Assembly (NCBI GenBank): GCA_027922465.2 | Contig: BQMF02000221.1 | Location: 605,751-669,750 of the forward strand | DNA length: 64,000 bases | DNA from: Turritopsis dohrnii | Lineage: Eukaryota; Cnidaria; Hydrozoa; Anthoathecata; Oceaniidae | Reading direction: 5' to 3' | Shown here: one piece after another, positions 1-9,784 of the stretch | Layout of the letters: every line of letters begins with the position of its first letter | Numbering within the stretch: position 1 is the stretch's first letter | The notes under the pieces: generated by a model | Seen by the model: the letters and a program-made list of their open reading frames with translations, nothing else | Databases searched by the model: none | Told to the model about the DNA's origin: nothing | Position numbers and translations under genes: made by a program

Positions 1-32
1 TTTTGAAGTGAAATATGAGACATTATGTCGAC

Positions 33-588
33 CTGTCGGACGGATTCGATAAATCAGTGCATTTTTACTTCATTACGTTCATAATTACTTTTTATCGAAA
101 AAAGGGTTTTTGATTGGTTAATGGAACTTGGTTAGATAATATATTCTTTATGTGAATGAAATATAACAAAATCTTTTTAATTACAACTAAGTTTCTCAAA
201 CATCAAGAACTTTTGAACAACGTTGTAAATCAGTCGGACGGATCTGTCGGATGGATGTTTTTGAACAATATATTTCAAATTACTAAAACAAAGTTAAAAA
301 TGTTCATGATTGACGAAAACACCCTTACGGAAAAGGTTTTATCTTCATTTACAATATATTCTAACTATTTTCAAAAATATACGAAAAGAAGACATACCGT
401 CCGTCCGACTGTTTTTCGGCTCAAACTTGCTACATAAATAAATTAAGAACGAAGCTTAAAAGAAAAATAAATACTAAAGTATACCAAACTACCTAGAAAT
501 CTGGAAACATATTACCTGATCACAACAGTATATTTACAGAAATGTCATATATATTGGAACGATAAGTTTAGTTTAGTCCGTCCGACAG
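33..588. repeat. Left subterminal motif cluster of the DDE transposon
   Basis: Five copies of the 12-mer CTGTCGGACGGA or close variants: plus orientation near 33, 231 and 244, minus near 396 and 576. No gene is supported here. Motif clusters of this kind at transposon ends are commonly transposase binding sites (inference). Confidence 0.65.
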
Positions 589-597
589 TTTAATTAT

Positions 598-2592
598 CTA
601 GTACTCGAAACATGTCTCGTGAAACCATTGAACACAGATCGGACATTTTAACCAGTCTTCATCTTCTTTCTCACCCAAATGTTGATTGTTGCAGTAAGCA
701 CATGTTGATTTAAACATGGCAAGGGTATCAAACTCCCTTTCAACATGACCGCATGTTTTATTTAATCTAGAATAAATTTGCGTGAAACAAGATTCTTTCG
801 AATTCGAAAGAAAGTAAAATGAAAAGGCGGAGGTACAATCGGAAGAATCCATCCTGGTAAATCTGTGTATCTTCAATGTGGCGGGGATTGACGGGGCTTG
901 GTTGATATCTTCCGGCTCGGAAAGGACATTTTCTTCTTTCTGAAATAAGGTTGTAATTGCCGGAACAAAAAGATTAGCAGCTTTGTAAAATTCTTCGGCT
1001 GAATTGATTGTAACTTTGCCCGATCGCACTTGTCGGTAGATCACATTTTTGACTGTCCCTCCAATCCCATCCATTGGTCCTTTCCCATGGTGCGCTTCGT
1101 TATAATTCCATTCAAGTTGTAGGTCGGGGCGGTATTCTGATAGCAATTTGAAAACGAAGCGGGATCTAAATTGCGCAGCACAGCCATCACTCCATAAAAT
1201 GACCTTTTTTAAAGGTATATGTTTCTCCATTTCCTTGATAACCATATCAACACATGTTAAAGCAGCTATTCTTGAGTGGTCAGAGCTTTCGCTTACGACG
1301 CAGATTGGACGCTTAACAAGCACATTATTCTCGTCAACATTATAACCACAAGCAGTGAACAGACTAAACGATGTTTGGCCGAAATATGCACTCTGCACCT
1401 CATTTTGTTGTTTGTTTTTGTAGCTCTCACTATAATCCACGTGTAATAGTGCTTCCCCTTCCTTCAATTCAGCTTTTTGTATGTTGTACGACTCAACTTG
1501 TACTCGCTTTCGGTGGATGTGCGCCTTAAGGTCAATGACAGTTTGCTTCCACAGTTTGTAGAATTCAGTTTTTACTACCGATTTAGATAGTTTCTTCATT
1601 TTTTTCTCCTCTCGCGTCCATGTCCAGAATGTAATATTGTCATCTTCCTCATCACTATCACTACTGCTTGTACTTTCTGCTTCGTCCCATGAGCTTAGAA
1701 TTTCATCTGGACGACATTTAGGACATGCATTTGTAATGCACGAGATGTTTTTTGAATCGCAGGAATATTTTTCGACAATCTCATGGGCATTTGTCGGGTG
1801 TCCCCGTTTGCATTTACGCATGCCTTTTGCCATTAACTCTGCATTTTCACATATCTCACAAAGACACGACGTCTCTGGAATATCTTTTTGCAAGATTATT
1901 TGCTTCTTTCCTTTGATGAAATGGTAAAAACGGGCAAATGATAGGGATTCTCCGAATTCTTCCTTATAGCCCGCTTCACCGTTGATTATTTCTAGAGCAT
2001 CTCGTAGTGACCAAAGAAGATATCTTTTCTGAACATATTGCTTTTCACCATTACACTTACCAATGTAAGCATGATCTTTTCTGCCTGGAGTGGTGTAAGT
2101 TAAATCAGACCGCTCGAACACTTCCATCAGCCAGTCCTCTTGATCTGAAGTCAACAGTTTCGCTTTTCGTCCACGTTTCTTTTGATATTGAATCCGAAGT
2201 TCATACTTCTTAGCCAAACTAGTAAGTACTTCAGATTTCTTCCTAGGACTATTTGGTAGGAACCGTTCTGCTCTATTTACACTGCGATGAAGTGACTGCC
2301 GACAACTGAATGCACTAGTGGATTGTGACGATGATGATGACGAAGATTGAGATGGTGTTTCGGCTAGGCTTTTCTCCATTTTCTTACGGTTACGGTATGC
2401 TTTTGCTCTTTCGCGGTCCTTTTTTAATCTTTTTTTATATTTTTCTGGGCAAACCACTTTCTCGTATTCTCTTTCAAATTTCTTTCGCTCTTTTTCTTTT
2501 TCCTTCAATTTTTCTTTGTTTTTCTCGCGATACTTCTTACAATACTCTTTGTTTGCAAGACTTTTATCTTTGTTTGTCTTCGGTCTTCCCAT
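598..2592 (-). CDS. Transposase of a DDE-type DNA element, intact single-exon ORF
   Basis: An uninterrupted ORF of about 664 codons from the preferred start, a methionine beginning MGRPKTNKDKS; an upstream in-frame ATG at 2637 adds 15 unlikely residues. Numbering from that upstream ATG, the N-terminus is very basic and helical (residues 16-90), followed by a Ser-rich linker and a GRK-containing segment (about 155-160). A Cys/His-rich region (258-308) could bind zinc. A candidate acidic triad is D401 (HVDYSESY), D484 (WSDGC) and E514 (YNEAHHGKGPMDG). The C-terminus has a PHD-like half finger (C646, C649, C665, C668, H673, C676). The EAHHGKGPMDGIGG block marks a protein family I know from cnidarian and arthropod genomes; its superfamily I cannot name firmly. 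The open frame suggests recent activity. The DDE role is inferred from motif spacing. Confidence 0.75.
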   Translation of the reverse strand: MGRPKTNKDKSLANKEYCKKYREKNKEKLKEKEKERKKFEREYEKVVCPEKYKKRLKKDRERAKAYRNRKKMEKSLAETPSQSSSSSSSQSTSAFSCRQSLHRSVNRAERFLPNSPRKKSEVLTSLAKKYELRIQYQKKRGRKAKLLTSDQEDWLMEVFERSDLTYTTPGRKDHAYIGKCNGEKQYVQKRYLLWSLRDALEIINGEAGYKEEFGESLSFARFYHFIKGKKQIILQKDIPETSCLCEICENAELMAKGMRKCKRGHPTNAHEIVEKYSCDSKNISCITNACPKCRPDEILSSWDEAESTSSSDSDEEDDNITFWTWTREEKKMKKLSKSVVKTEFYKLWKQTVIDLKAHIHRKRVQVESYNIQKAELKEGEALLHVDYSESYKNKQQNEVQSAYFGQTSFSLFTACGYNVDENNVLVKRPICVVSESSDHSRIAALTCVDMVIKEMEKHIPLKKVILWSDGCAAQFRSRFVFKLLSEYRPDLQLEWNYNEAHHGKGPMDGIGGTVKNVIYRQVRSGKVTINSAEEFYKAANLFVPAITTLFQKEENVLSEPEDINQAPSIPATLKIHRFTRMDSSDCTSAFSFYFLSNSKESCFTQIYSRLNKTCGHVEREFDTLAMFKSTCAYCNNQHLGEKEDEDWLKCPICVQWFHETCFEY

Positions 2593-2951
2593 TCTAATAA
2601 AAAGATCAAAATAGACTATTGTACTCGTCAAATCCAAAATCCAAAATCAAATTTATCTAGACCCGTTTTAGACACTTACTTTTGATTGTTCTTCTCGTAG
2701 ACTTCAATAGTTTGCCTCCAAACATCAGTGTTCAAAACAATACAAGAAATTAAAAAAATCTTTTTCAATGAATTGTATTACGTCAAACTACACTGTAATG
2801 GTATCTTTCAAACAGCAATGCAATGGTTTCTTTACAGTTGTAACGTACCCATTCGTACACGGTGAAAAGGTACGACAAACTTAGGTTTTGTATATGTTTA
2901 AAACGTAACCAATCGATAGATTAGCGGTAAAATAATAAAACAAACATATAA

Positions 2952-3480
2952 CTGTCGGACGGATTTTCATGCTTTGCTACCCTAATTTTCATGTCCTCAT
3001 TTTCTTTTTATGCCGTGAAAACGGCTTTAATAGACATTTTGGCCACAAATAATGGAAATAAGAAAACTTAATTTGGCACTGCTGGTCGTTTATATCAATA
3101 TGGTAACTATTATTAAAGTTACAATAGATCTGTCGGACGGACTAAATGCTTTATGCTCAAGTTAACTTAAAATGGCACACTTAAACAAATTTTGGAAAGC
3201 TGAAATTGAATCTATGCTAGTTAGGTTGATGATCTCGATGGTTTTTACAGCTGCTTCACTATTTTTAATTCCTATACATAAAAAAGTCGATACAAATAAA
3301 TCTGTCGGACGGACTTGCCACAAAGTTCTAGGATTAGAAAAATAATCATATGAGTTTTGAAACTATTTATTACATTGTTGCGATTCATTTGACAAGAGCT
3401 TTCATAAATGCTAAAAATATTAAATAATCAAATGGTTAATTAACTCAAAAAATATCGATTTGTAAAAATCCGTCCGACAG
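2952..3480. repeat. Right subterminal motif cluster of the DDE transposon
   Basis: Four copies of the same 12-mer as on the left, at about 2952, 3130 and 3302 (plus) and 3469 (minus), spaced about 170 bp apart. The rest of 2638-3480 is AT-rich and holds no supported gene. Confidence 0.65.
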
Positions 3481-3756
3481 TCTAAATCCTACCATATGCG
3501 ATGAAGAAGGGCGTGAAAATAACATAAAAACATATCTAATCTATACATCTTTTGTTTTTTCTTGTTCTTGGGTGTCAATACTTATCTTCCATCACCGAAG
3601 TTTATCAATTTTTGGAAAAACAATTTCAAGGCTGTGTGATGACGAATTACAAAATATGCCCATTAACGTTTGTTTTTAACATCTTTTTGTTTGTATTTTG
3701 GAGTGTTGTATTGTAAATTGTAAATGTGTTGCATTGTAAATCCTAACAGAATCAAT

Positions 3757-3876
3757 CCCAGTGGTCAAAATCGCCAAAAAGTCACTACGATGAAGAGCAT
3801 TTTTACTGAAATGGTGCGTATAGTTTTATAGAAACGCACTCCATCGCAGTTATTTTCAGCAGATTTGCCAATGAGA
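3757..3876. repeat. Short palindromic MITE, copy 1
   Basis: Starts CCCAGTGGTCAAAATCGCC and ends with the degenerate inverse (GCAGATTTGCCAATG). The internal halves, GTCACTACGATGAAGAGCA and CGCACTCCATCGCAGT, pair with each other. It belongs to a ~115-bp family found at least eight times in this window. Confidence 0.6.
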
Positions 3877-4428
3877 TATTATCCGTCAAAAGAATTTGTG
3901 AAACTTTGTTGAGTGAGTGAATGAATGAAATAGTGGATGAATGAGAGGAGATATTTGCCATAAAAAGAAGCGTGCCAATGATAAAAAAAAAAGACAAATA
4001 TAGGGAACTTGTAACTTATTTGCCTTATCATGGAAGCCTCAAATTCGAGCATGTCAGGTATCATATACTTCCCAATATAATATCCTGGAATGTTTAAACC
4101 CACATATAATTAACACATAACAAAAACGGAAGGAAATTGAAATGTGAGATAATGTGAGAACAGAAGATATCTCAAATATCTCAAAGTCTCGCCGTTTGGT
4201 TTCAATCTTTTCACCAAAGCTTTTTAGAGTTCATTTCTTCTTTATATCGTTTCCTAGAACTGAGTTCCACAAAAGTAAACAACCTGTTACTCAGGCTTTT
4301 TTTTTGTTTTCTCGCCCACGTCATAAAGGAGTTAAACAAAAAGATTGAACAAACAATTCCAAATGCTCTACAACATTTTAATGTCACTGTTGATTAGCGT
4401 ATACACCATGCTTGAACGGCTTTAGTCT
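3877..4428. other. No gene recognised
   Basis: AT-rich sequence without recognisable coding or repeat structure. It would include the 3' flank of the minus-strand peptide gene that follows. Confidence 0.4.
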
Positions 4429-4779
4429 TCACAAGTTGTATCGTCCTCTGCAGATAGGTACACAGAATGTCACGTAGTAATAGTACACACGACCAAAGAA
4501 ACGAAATTCCTTTCTCTGTTTCCTGATTTCACATTTGCAGCTTCCTCCGTATAAATGTCTTACTCCTGTTGGCTCATTTCGCACACGTCTAAGGTGCCGA
4601 TCTTTTCTTAGAAAATCATGCGGATTGTTGAAACGATCCAAAAACACTTCATCTTCTTCAACCTCGTCTTCGTGAACAATTTTCCCTTGCGATTGGGTTG
4701 TTGTATACACATTATTGATGAAGCCGGAATCATACGGCAAAGTTAAAAGGATTATGTATAGAACTGCCTTCATCTCCAT
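4429..4779 (-). CDS. Putative secreted, cationic, four-cysteine peptide precursor
   Basis: Single-exon ORF of 116 residues from the methionine of MEMKAVLY; an ATG 14 codons upstream (4821) is possible but would bury the signal peptide. A hydrophobic segment (KAVLYIILLTLP) looks like a signal peptide. It is followed by an acidic stretch (HEDEVEEDE) and then a basic C-terminal half beginning after candidate dibasic sites (LRKDR, LRRVR). The C-terminal region has four cysteines as a CKC pair and a CVPIC pair about 22 residues later, plus a YYYY run. A signal, acidic prosegment and cationic cysteine-containing end is the usual layout of host-defence peptides and some peptide hormones. I do not recognise the family, so function is open. 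No intron is evident. Confidence 0.5.
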   Translation of the reverse strand: MEMKAVLYIILLTLPYDSGFINNVYTTTQSQGKIVHEDEVEEDEVFLDRFNNPHDFLRKDRHLRRVRNEPTGVRHLYGGSCKCEIRKQRKEFRFFGRVYYYYVTFCVPICRGRYNL

Positions 4780-4821
4780 AACGTCTGATAAAATCCTATG
4801 AAATGAATTGCTATCAAACAT

Positions 4822-6939
4822 TTAAAAATGTCTTTGTTCGGTAAAATGTGCTGGAATTAAGGATAATCACATCAATTATTTAACTAACGGCATCCATTGC
4901 GTATGCACTACTGGAGTTGTTGAAAAGGAGTGCTCTAAAATTGTACAGTTCAAATATATTTCTTCATTCTTTTGAAAAAAAAAACAGTGGTACCCAATTG
5001 TCTTTGCATACGGTATGTGGTTGATAAAAAAATTGTTAAGAACCTACTCTACTAAAAACATACAAAAGTCATTTGACAACGCCAGATCATTTTGGTTGGG
5101 CAACCCTGGAGAAGATCATTGTTTGAATCGTGCGTAATGTCTCGTTATAAAATACCCACAAACATTTTTACTTAATAGCAGATGGATTGTTCGTCCCTCG
5201 TTTGCAGTTAATTACAGTCTTTATAATAGATGTTGAAGTATCTTACACAGATGCAAATTTGCTTTGTCTGATTTATTTTGCAACCAATGCTTGCCAAGAT
5301 CTATATTCCTAAAGCAACTTTAAGCCTTCACATAACATCCTTTTTTTTTGCTAAGTCAACATAGGATAATCTCCAACCTCGTACCCAGCCCTGTTTTTCT
5401 CTCTTTGATATGAGAACTCTTGGATTGTAGGCCCAAGATCTCGACTAAATAGAGTTATATCTACAACGAAAACCTATTCAATTATCTCCTGTGTCATACA
5501 ACCACGAGAATGGAACGAAATATGATCATTAATGATAGCTCAAGGGTGTTTTTTAGAACTTGCGTTAGTGCCTATTCCATGACAGGGTGTTTAAAAGAAA
5601 GTGGGGCGCTTAATAGTGGCGTTTGTAAAGTAGCAGTTTTTTGTCACCGAGTTTCGTGTTGATATTTTATTGAGGCGGTAGAAGGGTGCAGTCATGGCAA
5701 GATTTTCATTGCATGTCAGTTTTTTTATAGTCACGCACGCCCTCCTCTCGCACGCCCTCCTCTCGCACGTCCTCCTCTCGCGTGTTGGACGGAACCTAAC
5801 CAAACACCAATTAAAATAATTTGATTGATTTAGGCTGAAATATTTTAGAAATCAAAATATCATCGTGTTTTCCCTCCTTAACAAACAGAACAATATTTCA
5901 GATAATATCTTCGAGGAAGTCTTTGTTGTTTTATTTGAGAGTGAACTTCGAATTTAAAAGTTCCAACTAACGAGCCCTTTATTTATACTTTTGCTTTGTT
6001 GATGTGGACTGTATTAAAGGCAATGATTGTCTTCATTAAGTAAAGAATAACGCTTCTCCTGTTACGGTTTATAGATTATTCGTCACAGCCATTACGTAAC
6101 AAACGAAATTACGTGAAATTTTCCATAAACTTTAAATAAAGTTGTAACCGACTCTCGCCACTTCATCCTCAGGAAAAAAAATCACGAGGAGAGGATGATG
6201 CGCCCAATGGAGGAGGGCGTGTCTGTCTAATTCTTTAAGGTTTATGTAAATAAAGAAATGAATGAAAATGAATTACGCCCCGGCACCCAGTCTCCACAAT
6301 TTAGTTATATAACTAGGAAAAAAAATGTGTCAGCTGTTCTTCGTCACATCTTTTATGAGTAAAGTACAATTCTTGAATGCAAAACAAAGGGTCGAATATC
6401 TGTTCTAAAAACAACCAAGTTCAGTTTAATAATAACAGATTGGCGTGTGTAATATGATAACACTTGACAATGAAACACATCCATAGCGTTCAAATATTAA
6501 AAGTTTATATCGTTTTACTGTATGTAGTGAATGCATGGAAGAATGGTTTTGATCATTTGTTTGGACTAATGGTTCGTCATGCAAAAGTGTCTACGAAAGT
6601 TGTTTTTTTAAGAAATGCTGGTTGGGTTGACTTGAAACATAAGGTTTATTTGTTAAATTTACAACAAACCCAGGGTTATTTGCCTCGTTTTGATATATAC
6701 AGGAAACTCAGCTTCATTTTATGTTTCAAAATTTTTTTCTCACTCACTCAAGGTTAATTTCATTATATTTTCCCCGTGTATGTTCCCATGTGATTTTTTT
6801 AAACTAAATTTACATTAACTAAATATCTAACATAGGTCACCATACATGATATTAATATCAACTATTAATGAAATTGACTAGGAATAGACCCTGCACTTGT
6901 TGATTTTTCTTCTGACTTAACATTCATTGATTACTACCT
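4822..6939. other. Intergenic, mostly featureless
   Basis: AT-rich DNA with no gene I can support. It contains a 15-bp tandem repeat (5734-5778) and a related inverted GC-rich patch near 6183-6220. A 97-codon ORF at 6464-6757 has a hydrophobic start but no recognisable domain. Confidence 0.4.
5734..5778. repeat. 15-bp tandem repeat, three copies
   Basis: Three consecutive copies of CGCACGCCCTCCTCT, with one C-to-T change in the third. It is GC-rich within AT-rich surroundings. Confidence 0.8.
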
Positions 6940-7679
6940 TTAAGGGAAGAAATTGTTTGCGGAAGAAATTTTTGCGGAACATAATTTTGCGGATGAATGA
7001 CTCAAAAATGCCATATTTTGCGGAAGAAATTTTTGCGGATGGAGACCACAAAGGAGATTTTGCGGAATTAATTTTTGCGGATGCAACAAATTTAATAAAA
7101 TCGAAAGTCGGGAAACACGTAGTTTAGTACCTGGGTATATACAAACTTTAGGAAAAAGCAGATTTATGGAATAACATCTATTTTTCATCAGTTAAACATC
7201 AAAAAAGAATACTAAGCTATAACAAACAGATAGTGTAGCTGGATCTTATCTTTGATCAGAGAAGGTCAATGTACTGCCAGCAACTGAGAATATAACTCAG
7301 TCAAAGTCTACTTCCCATAAATAAAAGGATCGTTTCTCAAAGTAAAAGCAACAGCACGAAGCGCTAAACCTGTCGCAAGTGCAGATGCTGCTTGTGTTGT
7401 TATTGACGAAGAGCAATAAATAAGTTCTTAGATGTTTAATGACCTCGACTTTTTTTCCTTTTTCAACCCCCTTTTTCACTTTTCAAACGCTTTGTAAAGA
7501 CGAGACTTGCAAAGCAAAGTGAAAAATCAATTCTTTACGGGTAAAAAATTTAAAAAATTTTGCGGAATAAATTTTTGTAGGTGAAGAATTTTGAAAATTT
7601 TAAGGGAAATCCGCAAAAATAAATTCCGCAAAAAAAAGTTCCGCACAAATTTCTTCCGCAAACAAATTCTTCCCTTTAA
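6940..7679. mobile_element. TTAA-flanked MITE with TTTGCGGA repeats
   Basis: Long inverted ends: left GGGAAGAAATTGTTTGCGGA, and the right end reads the same on the minus strand (GGGAAGAATTTGTTTGCGGA). TTAA sits at both outer edges (6940-6943 and 7676-7679, off by one base on the right). Both ends repeat the motif TTTGCGGA with AAATTTTTGCGGA variants. The interior (7150-7550) has no coding capacity. The TTAA target suggests a Kolobok- or piggyBac-type non-autonomous element; superfamily is inference. Confidence 0.7.
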
Positions 7680-8515
7680 CATTTATTTCTTATGTAAGTT
7701 AATTTTTTTTGTTTTATTTCATTAGCAATAAAATTCTATAAACTAAAGTATTTGAACCTTATCAAGAATAATTTCCTGTCTGATATTTGCAAGATATTTT
7801 AATTGCGTGTCTTATTTAGTATGCAAGACGACATTGGAAACATATTCATGATCTAAAAATTCTGATTTGATCGGCAACACTAGCTACATTAATACACGCA
7901 TATAGCTAAGTTACAAGACGTTTTTCTGTTAGCCAGAGGATGGTCTCCATCACTACACATCAAACGGAAAAATTATCATTCATAAAACGCTTGAATACAA
8001 AAGATATTATGCATCAACAATGACATTTTCCTTTAATAAAACAAAACTCGCCGTTTCTATAATACTTGAATTTGATTGTTATTGTTGAAAGGAGTGCATT
8101 TCTACAGAAATATGATCGCTATTTCAATAAAAATATTCTTCACCACAGTGATTACTTGTCAATTTGGGAAAGACTTTCCAAAACCCTGAAACGTACCTCG
8201 TATTCTTCACACACAATTGTTGCTTCAAACGCAACAGAACATCTGCCCCTCCTTCCCCAACCCACCCCAAATAAATCACCCACCCCTTGTGTTTGTTGTT
8301 GTTATGACAGTTCTAGCAAATTGAGAACATCAAGGCACATCTTTCCTCGGCTATTCTAAAGTTTTTTTAAGTTTGTGTTAGTGAACACATGCACAACTAT
8401 GTGAATTTGGGGTCTCGATTTAATGCGTCTTTTAGTTACCATGACAATGATATCATATGACTGATTTGAGAAAAAAACTCTTTCATTGCAAATATTTTCA
8501 ATATGTTCGCTAGTA
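7680..8515. other. No gene recognised; contains MITE copy 2
   Basis: AT-rich spacer. At 8081-8169 lies a degenerate copy of the short palindromic MITE family (GGAGTGCATTTCTACAGAAA followed by the inverted half). The ORF at 8066-8359 runs through this repeat and is not supported as a gene. Confidence 0.4.
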
Positions 8516-8517
8516 TT

Positions 8518-8640
8518 GTTGAAATACGTGAACACCTGGCACCCAGTCTATTTCCATCATTAAACTGAACATGTTATATGATGAACCATGTAGACTGGTC
8601 CTAAGTTGAAATACGTGAACACCTCGCACCCAGTCTACGG
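8518..8640 (+). repeat. Spaced direct repeat
   Basis: GTTGAAATACGTGAACACCT followed by GCACCCAGTCTA occurs at 8518 and again at 8606, with one mismatch. A related GGCACCCAGTCT occurs near 6287. Confidence 0.6.
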
Positions 8641-8723
8641 TGAGTTGGAGTTGCATTGAATGTTTTGGTATTGTGCGTAATTAGAAAAGATACAATAGTG
8701 ATGCATCATGGGGAGGCTGAATA

Positions 8724-8890
8724 AAAATAATTATAACACCACGGCACGTCAACAATACCTAAGTAAACTACAGACAGCGACAATAGAAGTTTGAAATTCA
8801 GTTAGATAAAATAATTATAACACCGCGGCACGTCAACAATACCTAAGTAAACTACAGACAGCGACAATAGAAGTTTGAAATTCAGTTAGA
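8724..8890 (+). repeat. 84-bp tandem duplication
   Basis: Two nearly identical head-to-tail 84-bp units (8724-8807 and 8808-8890) with a single A/G difference in CACCACGGCACG versus CACCGCGGCACG. Part of the unit (GAAATTCAGTTAGAACCAAT) recurs at about 10710-10735 inside another repeat. Confidence 0.8.
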
Positions 8891-8915
8891 ACCAATATTT
8901 AACCTGAATGCTTTA

Positions 8916-9267
8916 GGGACTGTTTATATGAAAGGCGGGACGGGACGAAAAACGAGATCCCGCCTCCGTTGAATTTTTCATAAAAAATCTATCTCGTGTT
9001 TATATGAAAATAACTATCCCGGGACAAAAAACATCCCGTCCCGGTTAGGGGAGATCTCGCTTTGTCAAACCGGGATCCTGCTTGAAGCGGGACGTTTTTC
9101 ATCATATAATCACACTGTCTCGGGTCGTTTTATAATGTTTTAAATGTGATTGCTGTCTCGCCCCGGCAAAGCTTCTGCTAAATATTTTCTCATGTAAAGG
9201 CGGGATAAAGTCATCCCGTTTTTCGTCACGGCAAACGTCCCGTCCTGCCTCTCATGTAAATAGCCCC
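8916..9267. mobile_element. MITE with GGGRCTRTTTAYATGA inverted ends
   Basis: The left end GGGACTGTTTATATGAAAGG and the right end (reverse complement GGGGCTATTTACATGAGAGG) are imperfect inverted repeats. Each is followed by CGGGACGGGACG-like and CGGGAT/ATCCCG blocks, so the interior is also largely self-complementary. It has no coding capacity. The termini resemble invertebrate MITEs of the hAT type (inference); I could not confirm a target duplication. Confidence 0.7.
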
Positions 9268-9784
9268 ATAGAATACAGTGAACTCTCTCTAATTCAAAAA
9301 AGGCAAGGGACCGGAAAACAAAAACATTCGATTTATGGAAAGATCGAATGACAGAAATACTAGGTGAAAGTTCAGGGTGAAATTGATTAATGAATAAAGC
9401 TAATATGTTTCGATCTTATATGATCATCTTCAGGTCGAAAATATAAATTATCGTAAGATTAAAATCTATAACAAAAGTTTGTTGAAACAGGTGAAGGGCC
9501 CACGAAATTCGTTCAAATGATATGGAAGTTCAGGGCCGTAATTTCTTCAAAAATATTGAGAGGGCTAAAAAAAATGGAGCGAGCGAAGCGAGCGAGAAAA
9601 TATTTTGAGGCGGGGGGCTCTAAGCCCACCAGCAGGGGTTTTAGGGGTCGGAGCCTGAAGTTTCAGTGTAGTAGTTTTGTAAGAAATGCTTAGAAATGAA
9701 TAATTCAAATTTATCCTAATTTTGTGCTAATTTATTCTGCTAAGTCATTCCGCTAATATATCCCACTTTATCTAAGAGACCATT
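9268..9784. other. Upstream region of the SLC22 gene; one pogo-like repeat end
   Basis: Near 9275 the sequence CAGTGAACTCTCTCTAATTC, followed by a GGGACCGGAAAA block, resembles one terminus of a pogo/Tigger-like element with no partner seen. A GAGCGAGCGAAGCGAGCGAG patch lies near 9575-9598. I recognise no promoter motif for the downstream gene. Confidence 0.4.

Larger units (their letters stand above)
1..3500 (-). mobile_element. DDE-type DNA transposon with subterminal repeats
   Basis: A transposase gene on the minus strand is flanked on both sides by repeated copies of CTGTCGGACGGA or its reverse complement: five on the left (near 33, 231, 244, 396, 576) and four on the right (near 2952, 3130, 3302, 3469). 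The outermost left copy is forward and the outermost right copy is reversed, as expected for a cut-and-paste element with inverted ends. The right end lies near 3480-3500. The left end may be before the window, so I could not identify terminal repeats or a target duplication. The superfamily name is left open. Confidence 0.7.

Noticed and set aside
156..437. 93-codon ORF on the plus strand
   Set aside because: It runs through the transposon's subterminal motif cluster and shows no domain or codon pattern.
1637..1927. Plus-strand ORFs inside the transposase gene
   Set aside because: Antisense shadows of a long, motif-bearing minus-strand ORF.
6464..6757. 97-codon ORF with a hydrophobic start
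   Set aside because: No recognisable domain, no cysteine pattern and no splice context. Retained only as a remark, since a first exon cannot be ruled out.
8066..8359. 97-codon ORF
   Set aside because: Its first third is a copy of the short palindromic MITE; the rest has no similarity I recognise.
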